A stretch of DNA of 64,000 nucleotides from the NCBI RefSeq assembly GCF_963855985.1, contig NC_087092.1, forward strand, positions 8,432,001-8,496,000, in the 5' to 3' direction. Position 1 is the stretch's first letter. Each line of letters opens with the position of its first letter. This document shows, piece after piece, positions 13,038-25,100 of the stretch. This DNA comes from Ostrinia nubilalis (lineage: Eukaryota > Arthropoda > Insecta > Lepidoptera > Crambidae). The notes beneath the pieces were generated by a model, which saw only the letters and a program-made list of their open reading frames with translations, made no database searches and was not told where the DNA came from. The position numbers and the translations under genes are program-made.

Positions 13038-13659
13038 GTCTCTTCTTAAACTGTCTTTATTGCTACTTGCATGCATGTGGCCCCGATTCGGATCTGGGCG
13101 ACAGTGTCATAACATCTCTGACAAGTTTATGACACATTCAGAATATACTGCAGAAATACGTTACCTGCGCTAACCAAAGGATGAGGCCAAACATAGATCA
13201 TAAGGGTTCCAGTATATTGTTATTGTGACCATGCAATGATGACATACGTGACGCATGTGATATATTTTGAACTACATATGACCACATTTATGACGGAAAT
13301 AACATACTGTAAGTGCTACCTTAAATTTTATTGATGGTAGGTGCTTTTAACTTATAGCTTTTGACCTGCTTTGCGACTTACGGTTTTAGTAGGTAATCAA
13401 ATGTGTTGAGTTAATGATATAATTTTCATTGGACGACCTTCCAGTCTTTGTAACGTATACTAAGTTTTTTTAATTCATGAATCTTGATATTGTATCAACA
13501 TTCTGACGACATACTTTTAATTTAAAAGATTTCTTTGTAGATCCTACATACCTACAACAGATTTTTAAACTTATCGATCAAGTTCAAAGCGCGTCCAACT
13601 AAGATTAAACAAAACAAGAATACTTAGTATTGATTATAAATGCAACAGATTTATAATAA

Positions 13660-13925
13660 AACTAAACATGTCGAACATCGAAACGGACTACTATTCCGGA
13701 GGTTGCGGGTTCGATTCCCGCACAGTACAAACATTTGTGTGCATGAACATATTTGCTTGTATTGGACTGGGTGTTTTTCTATGTATAATAAGTATGTATT
13801 TACAAAAAAAAAGTATTTAAGTATGTTTATATCCGTTGTCTAGTACCCATAGTACAAGCTTTGCTTAGTTTGGGACTAGAAGCGCAGTGTAAAATGTCCA
13901 AGGATATTTATTTATTTATGTTATT
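13660..13925 (+). mobile_element. tRNA-derived SINE-like element
   Basis: A pol III B-box-like segment, GGTTGCGGGTTCGATTCC at about 13701-13718, is followed by a long unrelated body and an ATTT-rich tail near 13906-13920. The A box is weak and no full cloverleaf can be drawn, so this is a SINE rather than a tRNA gene. A more diverged relative appears at 46235-46500. Confidence 0.55.
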
Positions 13926-14825
13926 CTCACAAAGTTGTAATTATATTTTGATCACCTATTACATTACAGTACAAACTAACTACTACTCGAGATTGAAACA
14001 ACAAACAAAGTGCATTGAAACGAAGACAACGCGGCGAGGGAAAACACGCTGGGTTCAATAAAATTAATTCGCAACTGTTTTTATTTACGTAGCAATCGTG
14101 CTACGACGCCAACTTGCTTCAGAGAATTATTAAGTGCAAGTGGAAAATGCAATAAGAGTTTCAGCAATTTATTTACACAGAGAATTAATAAAACCAAAAC
14201 TTTCTAACTTGGCGTTAGAAGAAGAAAACTTCAACTTTAAGCGCTTTTCCTTTGTCGTAGTCACGTAGTTATTGATTAGCCATGAAATTGTATCTACCTA
14301 GTCTACTTACTGTTATAGACGTGTACGATGTACGTAGGACGTGTATGTACAAAATAATTTGTTTCGTAATGCTAATTTCGTCACATAGCATTTGATTTTG
14401 TACCTTTTCTATCTTCAGGACTCAAACCCGTAATTGCTATTTTGAATCTTGATATCCAGTCAAGTAGTGAGCGTGTGCTTGTTTTAGCTATGTTATTTGT
14501 AACCAGATCAAACTTTCACATTGCGGATATAAAAAGTATCACTATCCCTCATGTAAAATGCAACTAAAATATAGTTGGGCCTCCAACCGAAAGGTGAAGT
14601 CCATTCCTCGAATTACCGCCGAAGGATCAAATCCAATTTGTTGTGAGCCAGTCCGACGTGTGCCAGGACCGTAACACTCGACCCCATGAAGCCCGAGGGG
14701 TAATATAAGTTAGTTTTACTCAAACAACCGGATATTAAATGATAAGGGTAAGGGTATCGATGAACCATTTCATTTCTCCACAATAATAAGTATCTAGCAA
14801 TAAGTCACATGATACTAGTCTACAC

Positions 14826-15090
14826 CAGGGGTAGCCAAACTTTTGACCTGTGAGGTCTTCTTATGCTCGAAAATATTTCTTGCGGTCGACTGCAAGGTAG
14901 AGTTTAAAAGAGTGAAATATTAACATTTTAGGAGCAACATTACTACCACGTTACGACCGAACGATGCGTGTGAGTACCTATATTTATAGGTAGATAGATA
15001 GTGTTCTTGGCGAGAATAAATAAGTGCAGTTTATTTAACTCTCGCGGGCTAACAAAATCGTCTTCGCGGTCGACCTCTTGGCCATCACTG
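14826..15090. mobile_element. Short hAT-like MITE
   Basis: The ends read CAGGGGTAGCCAAACTTTTG and, inverted, CAGTGATGGCCAAGAGG. The flanks are GTCTACAC (14818-14825) and GTCTACTA (15091-15098), an imperfect 8-bp direct repeat matching at six positions. The element is 265 bp with no coding capacity. Confidence 0.6.
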
Positions 15091-15099
15091 GTCTACTAT

Positions 15100-16030
15100 A
15101 CTATTACAAAAAGGAAATATTTGATTGTTTTTTTTTTTGTATAGAGTAAGTAAGTATTAGAATCCTACATTTTTTCTGATGAACTTAGGTGGCACGAAGT
15201 TTACCGAGTCAGCTAGTTAGCCCATTAGATAGATCTTGGTCTAATTTTTTTACTTTACATTATCCTGTAATCACGTAGATTTTTTAGATTTCTTGTGTGA
15301 TTTCCAAGTTTTTCCCAAACCTTTTATTAAGGTTGGTTTCGTTAACTGGCTAGTTTAACATGTTCTTAAAATAATGATAGGACATTCTCTAGCTAAGTTT
15401 TATTTTTATAAAAACTGTTTTTTAACCTTAATTTGAGAACACTTTTTGCCTTGGGCAGAATATGTTTGACGAAAAAAGTCTATATTGCTAAGGGTAACTA
15501 GGGAATTATTCCCTGCCCACGGATATCTACCTACACAAATACGAGTACCTACTCGTACATAGAAATAATAAAAAGTTATTTGTTAGCAACTATAAGTACC
15601 TACCTACCTACTTAGGTGGCTACATCCCATGAGAGACTAGATCCAGCATGTGCACCACTTTCACTTTTGTCGATTATTTTGCGCTTAAAACGGCCTCTAC
15701 GTGTTGGATCTGTATCCCCACGCAAGCCTTATAAAGGACCGGGCCACTTTTGACCCGTGAGCTCCAAAGCGTACAAATAATAATAATAATATTTGCCAGA
15801 ATACGGTTACAAATGGTTATAAAAAGAGAAGTTTCCAACATATTCTATCGTACATACGATGTGCAAATATTACAAAAAATACGGTTATGTACGGTTTAAC
15901 CCTATAGGATAACAAATTTCTGTATCGTACGTACGTAGGTACACTATGGAAATTAACAGAGTACCTACCTACCTAGTACATACATAAATAAGTAATAATG
16001 GTGTCATATGAACAGACGTACCTATATGTA
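15100..16030. other. AT-rich intergenic DNA, nothing recognised
   Basis: No gene or clear repeat is visible apart from short AATAAT and ACCTACCT runs. Confidence 0.45.
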
Positions 16031-16040
16031 GGTACTTAAC

Positions 16041-16160
16041 TTAGGCTGGGTTGCATCATCTTACTATAACTGTGACAAACGTCAAAAATCTGTCAAACTT
16101 CATACAACAAACACCGGTTATCGTTATAGTTACCGTTAAAGTTAAAGTTAGGTGGTGCAA
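16041..16160. mobile_element. MITE, copy 2, right end shortened
   Basis: This shares TTAGGCTGGGTTGCATC and the central ACACCGGTTATCGT segment with the element at 12914-13037. The right end stops after GGTGGTGCAA without the final terminal bases. Confidence 0.7.
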
Positions 16161-16659
16161 GTGTTGACAACAATAAGCCACAGATTTATTTCTTGGCAGC
16201 GGCGGTAGCACGTATCGGCCAATAAGCTAAGTGAGTTTCACTGATCGGATGATAACATACGCACAGTTAGGAAATAGTAAAAAATGCTAAAGGTGGTCTC
16301 GTGGACAGTGTTTTCCAATATTTTTTATAGAAAATTAAGTCAAATTTCGCAACAAAGCGCCGACGTTCACAGGAAATAACAAACGAAGTTTGTATTGGAC
16401 ATCAGTGCTAAGTTTAAAAAAAATGTCCTTATAGCATTACATTCAATAATAATTAGTTACTTGTGCATTAATAAAATTCTGTTGTAACTCGTTGCTTTTC
16501 CTGCTTTTGCAAGCAATATTTTTTCACACCCGGGCACCGGCAAATCATAAAAAAATACTCTTAGTTAAACTAATTAATCAATTACGATACATTATGTATG
16601 ATGTAACTTAATAGGTTGTACGGATTATTTTTACTATTACCAGGCCTGGCTCACTCCAC

Positions 16660-16795
16660 GCGGTACATCCGATAATTACCTACAGCGAAGCGCCCCGCCG
16701 GCGGGTATTATATCAGTCGAGTGTCACGCGCGCGCCCGTCAAGACGCTGGCGTGAGTTGTAGTATCTTATTCTACGATCGAAGTTTTATTTAAAA
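16660..16795 (+). promoter_or_regulatory. GC-rich promoter-like stretch upstream of a THAP-like exon
   Basis: A GC-rich block includes TATATCAGTCGAGTG near 16706-16720. TCAGT fits the arthropod initiator and would place a start site about 85 bp before the ATG at 16796. This is inference from motif and position. Confidence 0.35.
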
Positions 16796-16902
16796 ATGGA
16801 CATAAAGAGAAAGAAATTGTGCGGCGTTCGGGTGTTTAAATTCGAAAAGAAATCTACCGGATTTTATTTATCTTTTTTTTCGCTTCCCAAAGATGCTGAA
16901 AG
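16796..16902 (+). CDS. Putative first coding exon of a THAP-like protein
   Basis: The ATG at 16796 opens a 107-nt frame ending in a good donor (AAAG before GTATGT at 16903). The 35 complete codons end in FYLSFFSLPKDAE, which closely resembles the start of THAP zinc-finger domains (LSFF.LPKD). Only one cysteine (residue 9, LCGVRV) of the expected N-terminal pair is present, so metal binding may be lost. No second exon carrying the distal C-x2-H pair was found nearby. It may be a THAP gene, a domesticated P-type transposase, or a transposon remnant. Confidence 0.45.
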
Positions 16903-16988
16903 GTATGTTGGCCATGTAGGTAATCAATAATTCTTAGGATAGTATAGGAACCTAACCTACCATGACTACTGCTCAGAATGCGTTCGTT

Positions 16989-17050
16989 TGTTTCAGCCAA
17001 ATGATGTCCACTGCTGGACAAAGGCCTCTCCCAAGGTTTTCCATAATGAA
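16989..17050 (-). repeat. RTE LINE 3'-end fragment, minus strand
   Basis: TTTCAGCCAAATGATGTCCA followed by CTGCTGGACAAAGGCC is the complement of the LINE 3' end. The tail on the minus strand is an AAACGAACG-like run. Confidence 0.8.
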
Positions 17051-19085
17051 TGCGTTACACTACATACGTACGTAATACGTACGTAAACCTACATACGTAC
17101 CTCATGACATATAAGTAGATTAATTATTTTTTCACTAGACAGCAACCCTAACAGCGTAAGAAGAGTTCAGAGGCACGCGATAGAAAGAGACAAAACTTGT
17201 AGGTGAATAAAATTGTAGGTACGTAGTGCTGTGCGAGCTGAATTCCACTGTATCGCGTCGTAGCAAGACTCGCATTTATTTAAATCGTCTTGCGGAGTAA
17301 TCCTTCTGTACCTGTACTATTACTTATTCTGTGCTATTACTTATCGAGACTAACCGCAAGCGGCTAACCACACTAATTGTATCTGCGAATTACAGATAGT
17401 GAATACAACACCAGTTTAAATTTACCAGATATTTTACCAAAATTCGGAGTTTTTGATGGTTAGTTCTCTCTTATGCATATTAAGTAGGTAGGTTACCTTA
17501 GTAAACTTGTCTGAATGGTGAAAATATAAACTGATCTAGCATCCTTGGATTCTTAGAAATTGACAGATTAGTGTTGCTTGTTTTTTAAGAAATATTTATT
17601 TATAGTGGAAGATATTTCGAATAAAACAAGGAAAGTAGAGTTAATATTTTTATTAGCTACTATTAGAGACCACGACAAAATAAAAATAATTTATAGATTT
17701 ATCAAAATAATTATATACAAACGTAAATATCTCAAAACCTCTATTGGCGTATATTTTATATTTTGATTCTTTGAAAATATTGAAAATAAACTTAAGCTCT
17801 TATTAGGTATATTGAATTACAGATTATTCAAATATTTCAAGTATGTTTTAAATAATTTTACAAAGGCAAGACTAAAGTGTTGTCAGAGAATACCTAAAAA
17901 TAACGATAGAAAAACTTGACAAAAATGCAAAATATTATTAATTAAGGTAAATACAAAATTGAACTTACGTATAATCAGAAATGTCACTTACAGAATAAAA
18001 TTAATATTCAAGTCATTACAAAATATCTAATTTAATAAATATTACATACGGAATACCGCTTCATTTATATATTAGTAATGGCACTAGTTTTATTATTTAC
18101 TGTTAATAGGGTGTATAAGGCACCAGAATATTAGGGAAGCCAACTTGAATCTATTAAATATACATTCTCATACACAATATGATGAAGACAATAGGGTAAA
18201 TTTACTATTTTTGCCTTTTTTGATAAAGTTACTTATAAGTAAATTAAAAAATTAATAATACAATAAATGTGAGTTGCACACGTATAATAGAAGTGTAGAA
18301 AAGATAATAGAAAGAAAGACAGTACAAGAAATAATGTAGTAAATAAGGCAGACTGTAGTAAAATACCCTATTAAACCTTGACTGTTGGCAGTGACAATAC
18401 AGACAACCAAAATGAGTCCCCTTACACACGTTCACAAACACATCTAATTTCATTCATCTATAACGTCTAAACTCTTTTTATGACTACATACAAAATCTTT
18501 ATCCACAAAAAAATAATGTACTGATTTCCAGACTCGAGATTGCCTCTGAATACAATATTTCTACAATTAAACAGGTCGTTGTGACAGATATTTTACAACA
18601 CTACTTTTCTGGATGCTACAAACTTTTCAAGCAAGGAAAGCTAAATTTCAATTCGTACCTTGCCGAGTCTACATCTACACACACATAAGCACATACCGCT
18701 CCCTCATATAAGTACAAAACGCTTTCAATATAATAATATTGAGATTATTCCAGACCTTAAAATTTGCAACGCAGAATTTCTATTCGATAAGCATTGAAAC
18801 AGTTTTTTGTATTTTTTTAAAACTGACAAAAATATAGTCACGTAATATTACATTAAGTCTAGTCAATAATGTGCGGATGAGTGTATAATAAACACTAAAA
18901 CATGTTTTAATATATGAAAGGCACAATATAAGGCAACTTTTTCTAACACCAGCAATAAGCTTTCACAATTTTAATATTTTTAATGCTACTGTTTTACTTA
19001 TGAAATGCAACCGACGAAGAAAGTGTCTTCACCGCTCCAGACACTTGTGTGTTGGTTTAGTGTCGTCAAGTTAATATTATCCACA
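17051..19085 (-). other. Downstream flank of integrin gene, probable 3' UTR in its upper part
   Basis: From the integrin stop codon (19086) downward the sequence is AT-rich without repeats I recognise. Candidate AATAAA signals on the minus strand occur near 18090 and 17596. A 3' UTR of 1 to 1.5 kb is plausible but cannot be fixed from sequence alone. The short frames at 17578 and 18244 are not convincing. Confidence 0.4.
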
Positions 19086-19151
19086 TTATTTCCCAGCGTA
19101 CGTGGGGTTTTTGAAGGTTGAGGTCGCCTGCTTGTAGATAGGATTCTCGCC
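19086..19151 (-). CDS. mys: mys coding exon 16 (NPIY/NPTY tail and stop)
   Basis: 21 codons plus TAA after [26 protein letters not shown] and a final K. The two NPxY motifs are the expected talin and kindlin docking sites. Confidence 0.95.
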   Translation of the reverse strand, partial: GENPIYKQATSTFKNPTYAGK

Positions 19152-22100
19152 CTGTCCAGAGAAAAGAAAAATGTAATGTCAGTGTTCATAGTAACAATAT
19201 CGCATGACTCCCGCGGGAGCGACAACAAAAGAGACGCGCGATAGATTTACTGAGCCTATGGGGGCATTATATCAACATCAACCGCGAAGCGAGTTTAAAT
19301 ATTACATTTTGTCATTTGGCTGCGGTCGGGCATTTGAACGGAACTGTAAATATTCATTTTTAATTAATGTTAAGTGGTTATTCCGTGTTCTTACAATATA
19401 TTTAACAGAACATAATATATTTATAGCCTTTATTTAGTACAGAGGATATTAAAACACACACATTAAATAAATGTAACTGACACGGATTTTTCACTTATTT
19501 CACACGCCACTCGCGCCGCTTCAATACGATATAATTTAAACTCTTCTAAGCTCCGCTCAGCCGCAGTGGAAACGCGTCATTAAGCAGTTGCGTGTATGCA
19601 GTTTTCACCTACTCAAGAAATAATAAAACCAAAGCAGTGTTGTACTTACGGTGTCCCATTTGGCCATCATGCGCTCCTTCTCAAAGCGCGCGAACTCGCG
19701 GCGATCGTGGATGGTGGTGACCATCTTCCACAGCATCAGCAGCGCCAGCCCCACCAGCACGATGGCCGCGATCACGCCCAGGACTATGCCCAGGATGAAC
19801 ACCTAAGGGCAATTATAACGTCAATTTACCTAGGACTTGACCATCATAAGTTACGACTCTCACTTGTTATCGAGTTATCGAATTGTAACGTACATTACTG
19901 ACATACATAATATTGTCACCGATGAATGCAAGAATTTTGATATCATACCATTTTTTTTGCATAAGGACTCCGCTAAACCCCGCTAAATCAGCGGGTGCCT
20001 GCCCACTTTCAAAAGATGATGATATTATGTCAAAGCTATCATTGCAATATGTTCACTTGAATTATGATGATATTTACATGATAAAATAAATTATTGTCTG
20101 TCGAAAGAATTATGACATTTACATGATAAAATAAATATTTGTTTGTCGAAAGATCATATTGTAAGCACAATGCATAAACTGATTTAGTCCGTATTTTGGG
20201 TCAAATCTAGTTCAATGAACTTGTTTTGTCATCGCTGTCTGGCCGTCATATTGCGATAAAACATACATATTCTAGTTTGTATCCCGATTACATTGGAATC
20301 GATGTGTACGACCCTAGCGCGACACGGAGCGGGTGTGACCCTCGTCAATAGCTGTCAACTGAGTGTCCTCCGTTAACGTGAGGCTATGTATGTCTTACAT
20401 ACAAAAATAAAGGTTTATTGAAAGTTATGCTAGCCAATGTTATCAAGCGAAAGTCATTTGTCATGGTTTCCTCCCTTTCTTAAATCGCAGAGCAGATTTT
20501 GATCAGATTTGACAAGCAATGGAACGCTGAATATGTCATGTCTTTATTATTTCTTTCAATTCGACATTACACGCTTATGTAAAGTCAGGGATAAAATATT
20601 GCATAATTTTTAACCAAAACGGTTGCTAAACAATATCCCTATTGTTGTTTCCTGGGTAAAAAAGCAAGAGTTTTAATTAGTCCGTCAGTTAGCTTATCAA
20701 AAACTACTCGACACGTATTTTTCACTTTTTAAAAGTAATGAAAATGTAAAGAGATAAAGCGTGCCAAAGTTCTAAAGAAAAGGCCCGTGACGTCAGTGAG
20801 TGCGTAAAAGTGCAGCACTTTGTGACGTCGCGCGGAACTTCAACGCACTATAACTTTGTAATTATTTGTTTGATTGACAATTAAAAATACGTGTCCAATA
20901 TTTGTTTTATATGTACTAAAATTGACGGGGTAAAAAATTTTTTTAGGAAACTAGCCTATTAAAACGACAAATTAGTAGCGTTAAGACCCGTGTCTTTCTA
21001 TTTTAGTTGAGATTTAAGCTACTTAAACATACCTTCTTTGGACATTCTCGTTCCTTCTGCGCCCGGATGAGCAAGCGCTGGTTTTCGTCGTACGAGTACA
21101 CGTAAAGGTACAAGCAGTCTTCGTCGTCGTAGAAACTACATAAATGCTCGTTCAATGTTTCGTTCGCTGCAACAACCATAAAGATTAGCAGTGCTGAAGT
21201 AATTTACAATCCTTAATCCTCATAATTTAAATAGTACTTGTACTATTTATAAATTTCATAAATAAAGATAAATCATTAAAAAAGTTAATCTTTAAATTTG
21301 ATTATAAATTACAATATTCACCTACGACGTGACGTCTTTTTCCGTCCGTCTCTTTTAGAAATCTTTCTGCTATACGTATCTGTGTGCTTACCATGAGTTT
21401 ACTGCGTAAAAAAATGTATAACAGTTTGTACAGCACAGCACCCCTAGCGACTTTTAAGAACTAAAGATTGCCATATTTACTCGCTAGCGATTACCCTTAT
21501 TAACGTACTTGGTAGCGATTATAATGTAATGTAAACTCATGGCAAAGCTACTGATCGAATCTTACCCGCAAAGTGACCTATTCATGCGGTCTACAATAGA
21601 AACGTACAATACCCGGCGATAAATATTGCACATCGACCTTTAGAAAGAGACAATCGGCTAATTTCGGTTTCGTAGAGCGTTATCACTGTCGCACTTGAAC
21701 AAAGGCTGACAATGACGTTTTGCAAAGTGTAAACAAACTTTATTTTAAATGTGTGCAATTGATTTTGTGAATTAAATTGCTAAAAACTTTTTATAGTCAT
21801 CAAAGAAAAGTGGTTCACAATGTGTTAAAATATTTGTCGAAGAGAAATACTAAGGGTTTGGGCAATATTTTCATTGAATAATGTTTTGTCAATGACGTTT
21901 TGTCAATCGTAGTGTGCGACAGAGATAACGCTCTACGAGCCGAAATTAACCGATTCTCTTTCCAAAGGTCGATGTGCAATATTTAATGCCGGGTACTGTA
22001 TTAACGTACCTTCGAGTTTGCCCTCGACGATGATGGGGTGTAGCGCGCAGTTGCCGCAGGGCGCGCCCGTGGGCTCCTCTGTGTACAGCGGGCCTCGATG

Positions 22101-25100
22101 GTGCGCCTCGCACTGCACGCACTCCTTGAACTCGCCGCACTTGCCCGGGCACGTCTGTAGGAGATTGAGGGTAAGAGTAGGCGCACACCGTTGATTTTTT
22201 GTCGGCCGATAGTTTAGTCGGGCAGTTGATCAGTATGAGCATGTATGGGAGTGCGCACACTACGCCGATTCGATTTGGCCGATTCTTCATACAATTTAAA
22301 ATCGGGCACAACTATCGGCCAACTAAAAATCAGCGGTGTGTGCCTACTCTAAGTGAGGGTTGAGGGAGCACTGGCAAAGATACTACTGCGCTGATAGAGA
22401 CTGACAATGAACAAGTTTCGTGATGTTGAAAACATTAGATTTCACTGAATGGGATTAAAATATAGACCAAAACTAAAAAGCCGGTGAAGTTGTTTTTGAA
22501 ATCCATCAAGAAATGGCTGAGAAATTAATTATTTAAATTACCTCCATATTTTCGCGTGGAACTTAAACATAGGCGGTGCCGTAACGTTAGGCCACCTGTT
22601 CAAGTTTCAATCACAATGCTAACCACCCCTAACGCATTGTCGAGAATGACACTATAATGTCAAAGTCTTCTTTTTCTTTTTATACAGGGTGTTAGGTAAA
22701 TGGGTATATGAGCCGACACTAGCCCATGTTAACATGGGCATATAAATGGTATGGTGAAGTAAGAAATTTGATATCATCATTTTAATTTTTTTAATTCTCA
22801 TACAAAATAAATTTTACAAAATCCGATTTGTATGAAAATTAAAATAATTAAAATGAAGATATCAATTTTCTGACTTCACCATACCATTTATATGACCATG
22901 TTAACATGGGCTAGTGTCGGCTCATATACCCATTTACCTAACACCCTGTATATGGTCAGGTCTTGGATATGTCTAAAAAGGTTATACAATTTTACTAAGA
23001 AAGAATCTTGAGTGACCCTGGCTGTAAAATTAAAAACTACTAGATTTAAAAATAAATGGATCGGTCAACAGCACTGGACCAGGGCAGGGGTGATTTCCGA
23101 ATGACTGTCGTGACTACACCGATCAAAATGGCGCGAATATTTGCTAAGCGCAACTTTAGGGCCCTGTAACTTTTGTATTTGTATATTTTCAAGTTTTATT
23201 AAAAGAAAAAAATTGGAAACTTGAAATGAATTAACAGCATAAAGAACGAAGGACACTAATCAACCCGGAAAGTCCGGAAACGGATTGAAACCGTATCAAC
23301 TTGAAGCGGTCCGTATTCTTAGTATGAAACTCCGTACTGCAACGCACATTTATCCGTACCGTAACGTAAGTGCGGCGAAAGGAAATACGGTGTTGATCCC
23401 TTTCCGGGTTGATAAGTAGACATTCAAGCACTTCATACTAGCCCTAAAAACGACCAATATTTATGAGTAAAACAACTTCATTGTTAATTAAACCGTTGGA
23501 GCCATATAGTCTGCTCAAAGCTGTTGAGAATACTCAAGCAGTCTCTTATTATTAACGGTACAAGATTTTTGTCTGACTCTACTTTTAGTGATCACTCACA
23601 CAAATGCAAAGCTCAGCTTAGGCGTCGTGAACTGTAACATAGTAACTATTTAAAAATAAAACAATCTTCTTACCGGACACTTGTCGCAGTATTTGCCGGA
23701 GTAGTGGCGATCGTCGTCGACGTTGCACACGCACTGGCCACACACACATTTTCCGTTGCCGCTGCAGATTTCACCGTTTTCTAATGAAAAAAAAACTCAG
23801 TAAATGGAAAGTGATTGAAAAAGGAAACTAGTCCACAAGTAAACCTCCCCGGATACTTGCATGCAAGTTTTGGAATTATTTATTTTATTTTTCTTTATTC
23901 AGAAAACCACTTTAGCTTTATTTTATTTCATTTTAGCTTCAGAAGAGGAATGATTTTGGAATCCCACGATAGTGATAATTTTATGAGTGAGAATGTCGAT
24001 TATGTAACCATATGACACAGCATAAATAAACCTGTGGACCGATGACCTTAATGAAGTGAAAACTTGATTACAGCCGAGGGCAGGATGTACAGTCAACAGC
24101 ACATCAGACCAACATTTTTATTGTAATATCACCCCAATCTCAGCTACATAAGAGACTAAGAGCTAGTGAACGACAGACCTACGTCATTTTATAAAAGCTG
24201 AAAGTTTGTAAGCGTATGCTCCCAATATAGGCCGACGAAAAATCAACGGTGTGCGCCTACTCTTACGCCCGTTTCCTATAATCAATCCTTGTCCAAATCC
24301 AGATTACAACTGTCAAATTGAATTCAGTTTTAGATTATATTTCCAAAATGTTCGATGCATTTACACTTTAATATTGTTTAAATAGTCTTATAAACAATAT
24401 AAAAATGTAAAAACATCATAATATTAAAATTTGACAGTTGACAATCCAAATCCGTCCAATTTGGATTAGGATTAAATATAGGTAGAAATCCAGCATTAGT
24501 CTATAAGAGCCATACCGGGCGAGCGGCAGGGCGCCTGGTCGCGCAGGCACTGGCAGGCGGGCCCGGTGTACTCGGGCCGGCAGCTGCACTTGCCGCACAC
24601 GCACTCGCCGTGCTCGGGGCCCGAGCACAGCTTGCCCTTGTTCAAGTCGCACGTGAAGTTGTCGCACTCGCAGAACGGGCCAGATATCACCTGATAACAA
24701 ATACAGGAGAATTAAGACATATAAATGGCTTCTTTAAGGTGTTCAATAGACAAATTTTAAGGAATTATATGACATTATTCTAGGCCTCTCCTACTTTCGT
24801 GGCACACGCATGATGCGCTTCATTTTCTGTTGCTAACGGTTAGCGACAGAAACTTTCTGCCGGTGTCTTCTCCGAAAACTTTGACCTGATTTTCTTGAGG
24901 TTAAAGCACAATAAAAATTAATTCAGTTTTTTAACCCGCAATGAGTAAACTCGTTGACTTGCATCTTAACTGATGGAAGGTGATGATCAGGTCAAAATTA
25001 CGTCCCCCGGATAGTTCAAACAGAGATTTATTTCGTGTTACAGGCTCTCAGAATAGTCTTAAAAGGCTAAAAGTTGGAACATAGTGGCTATGTCTTATTC

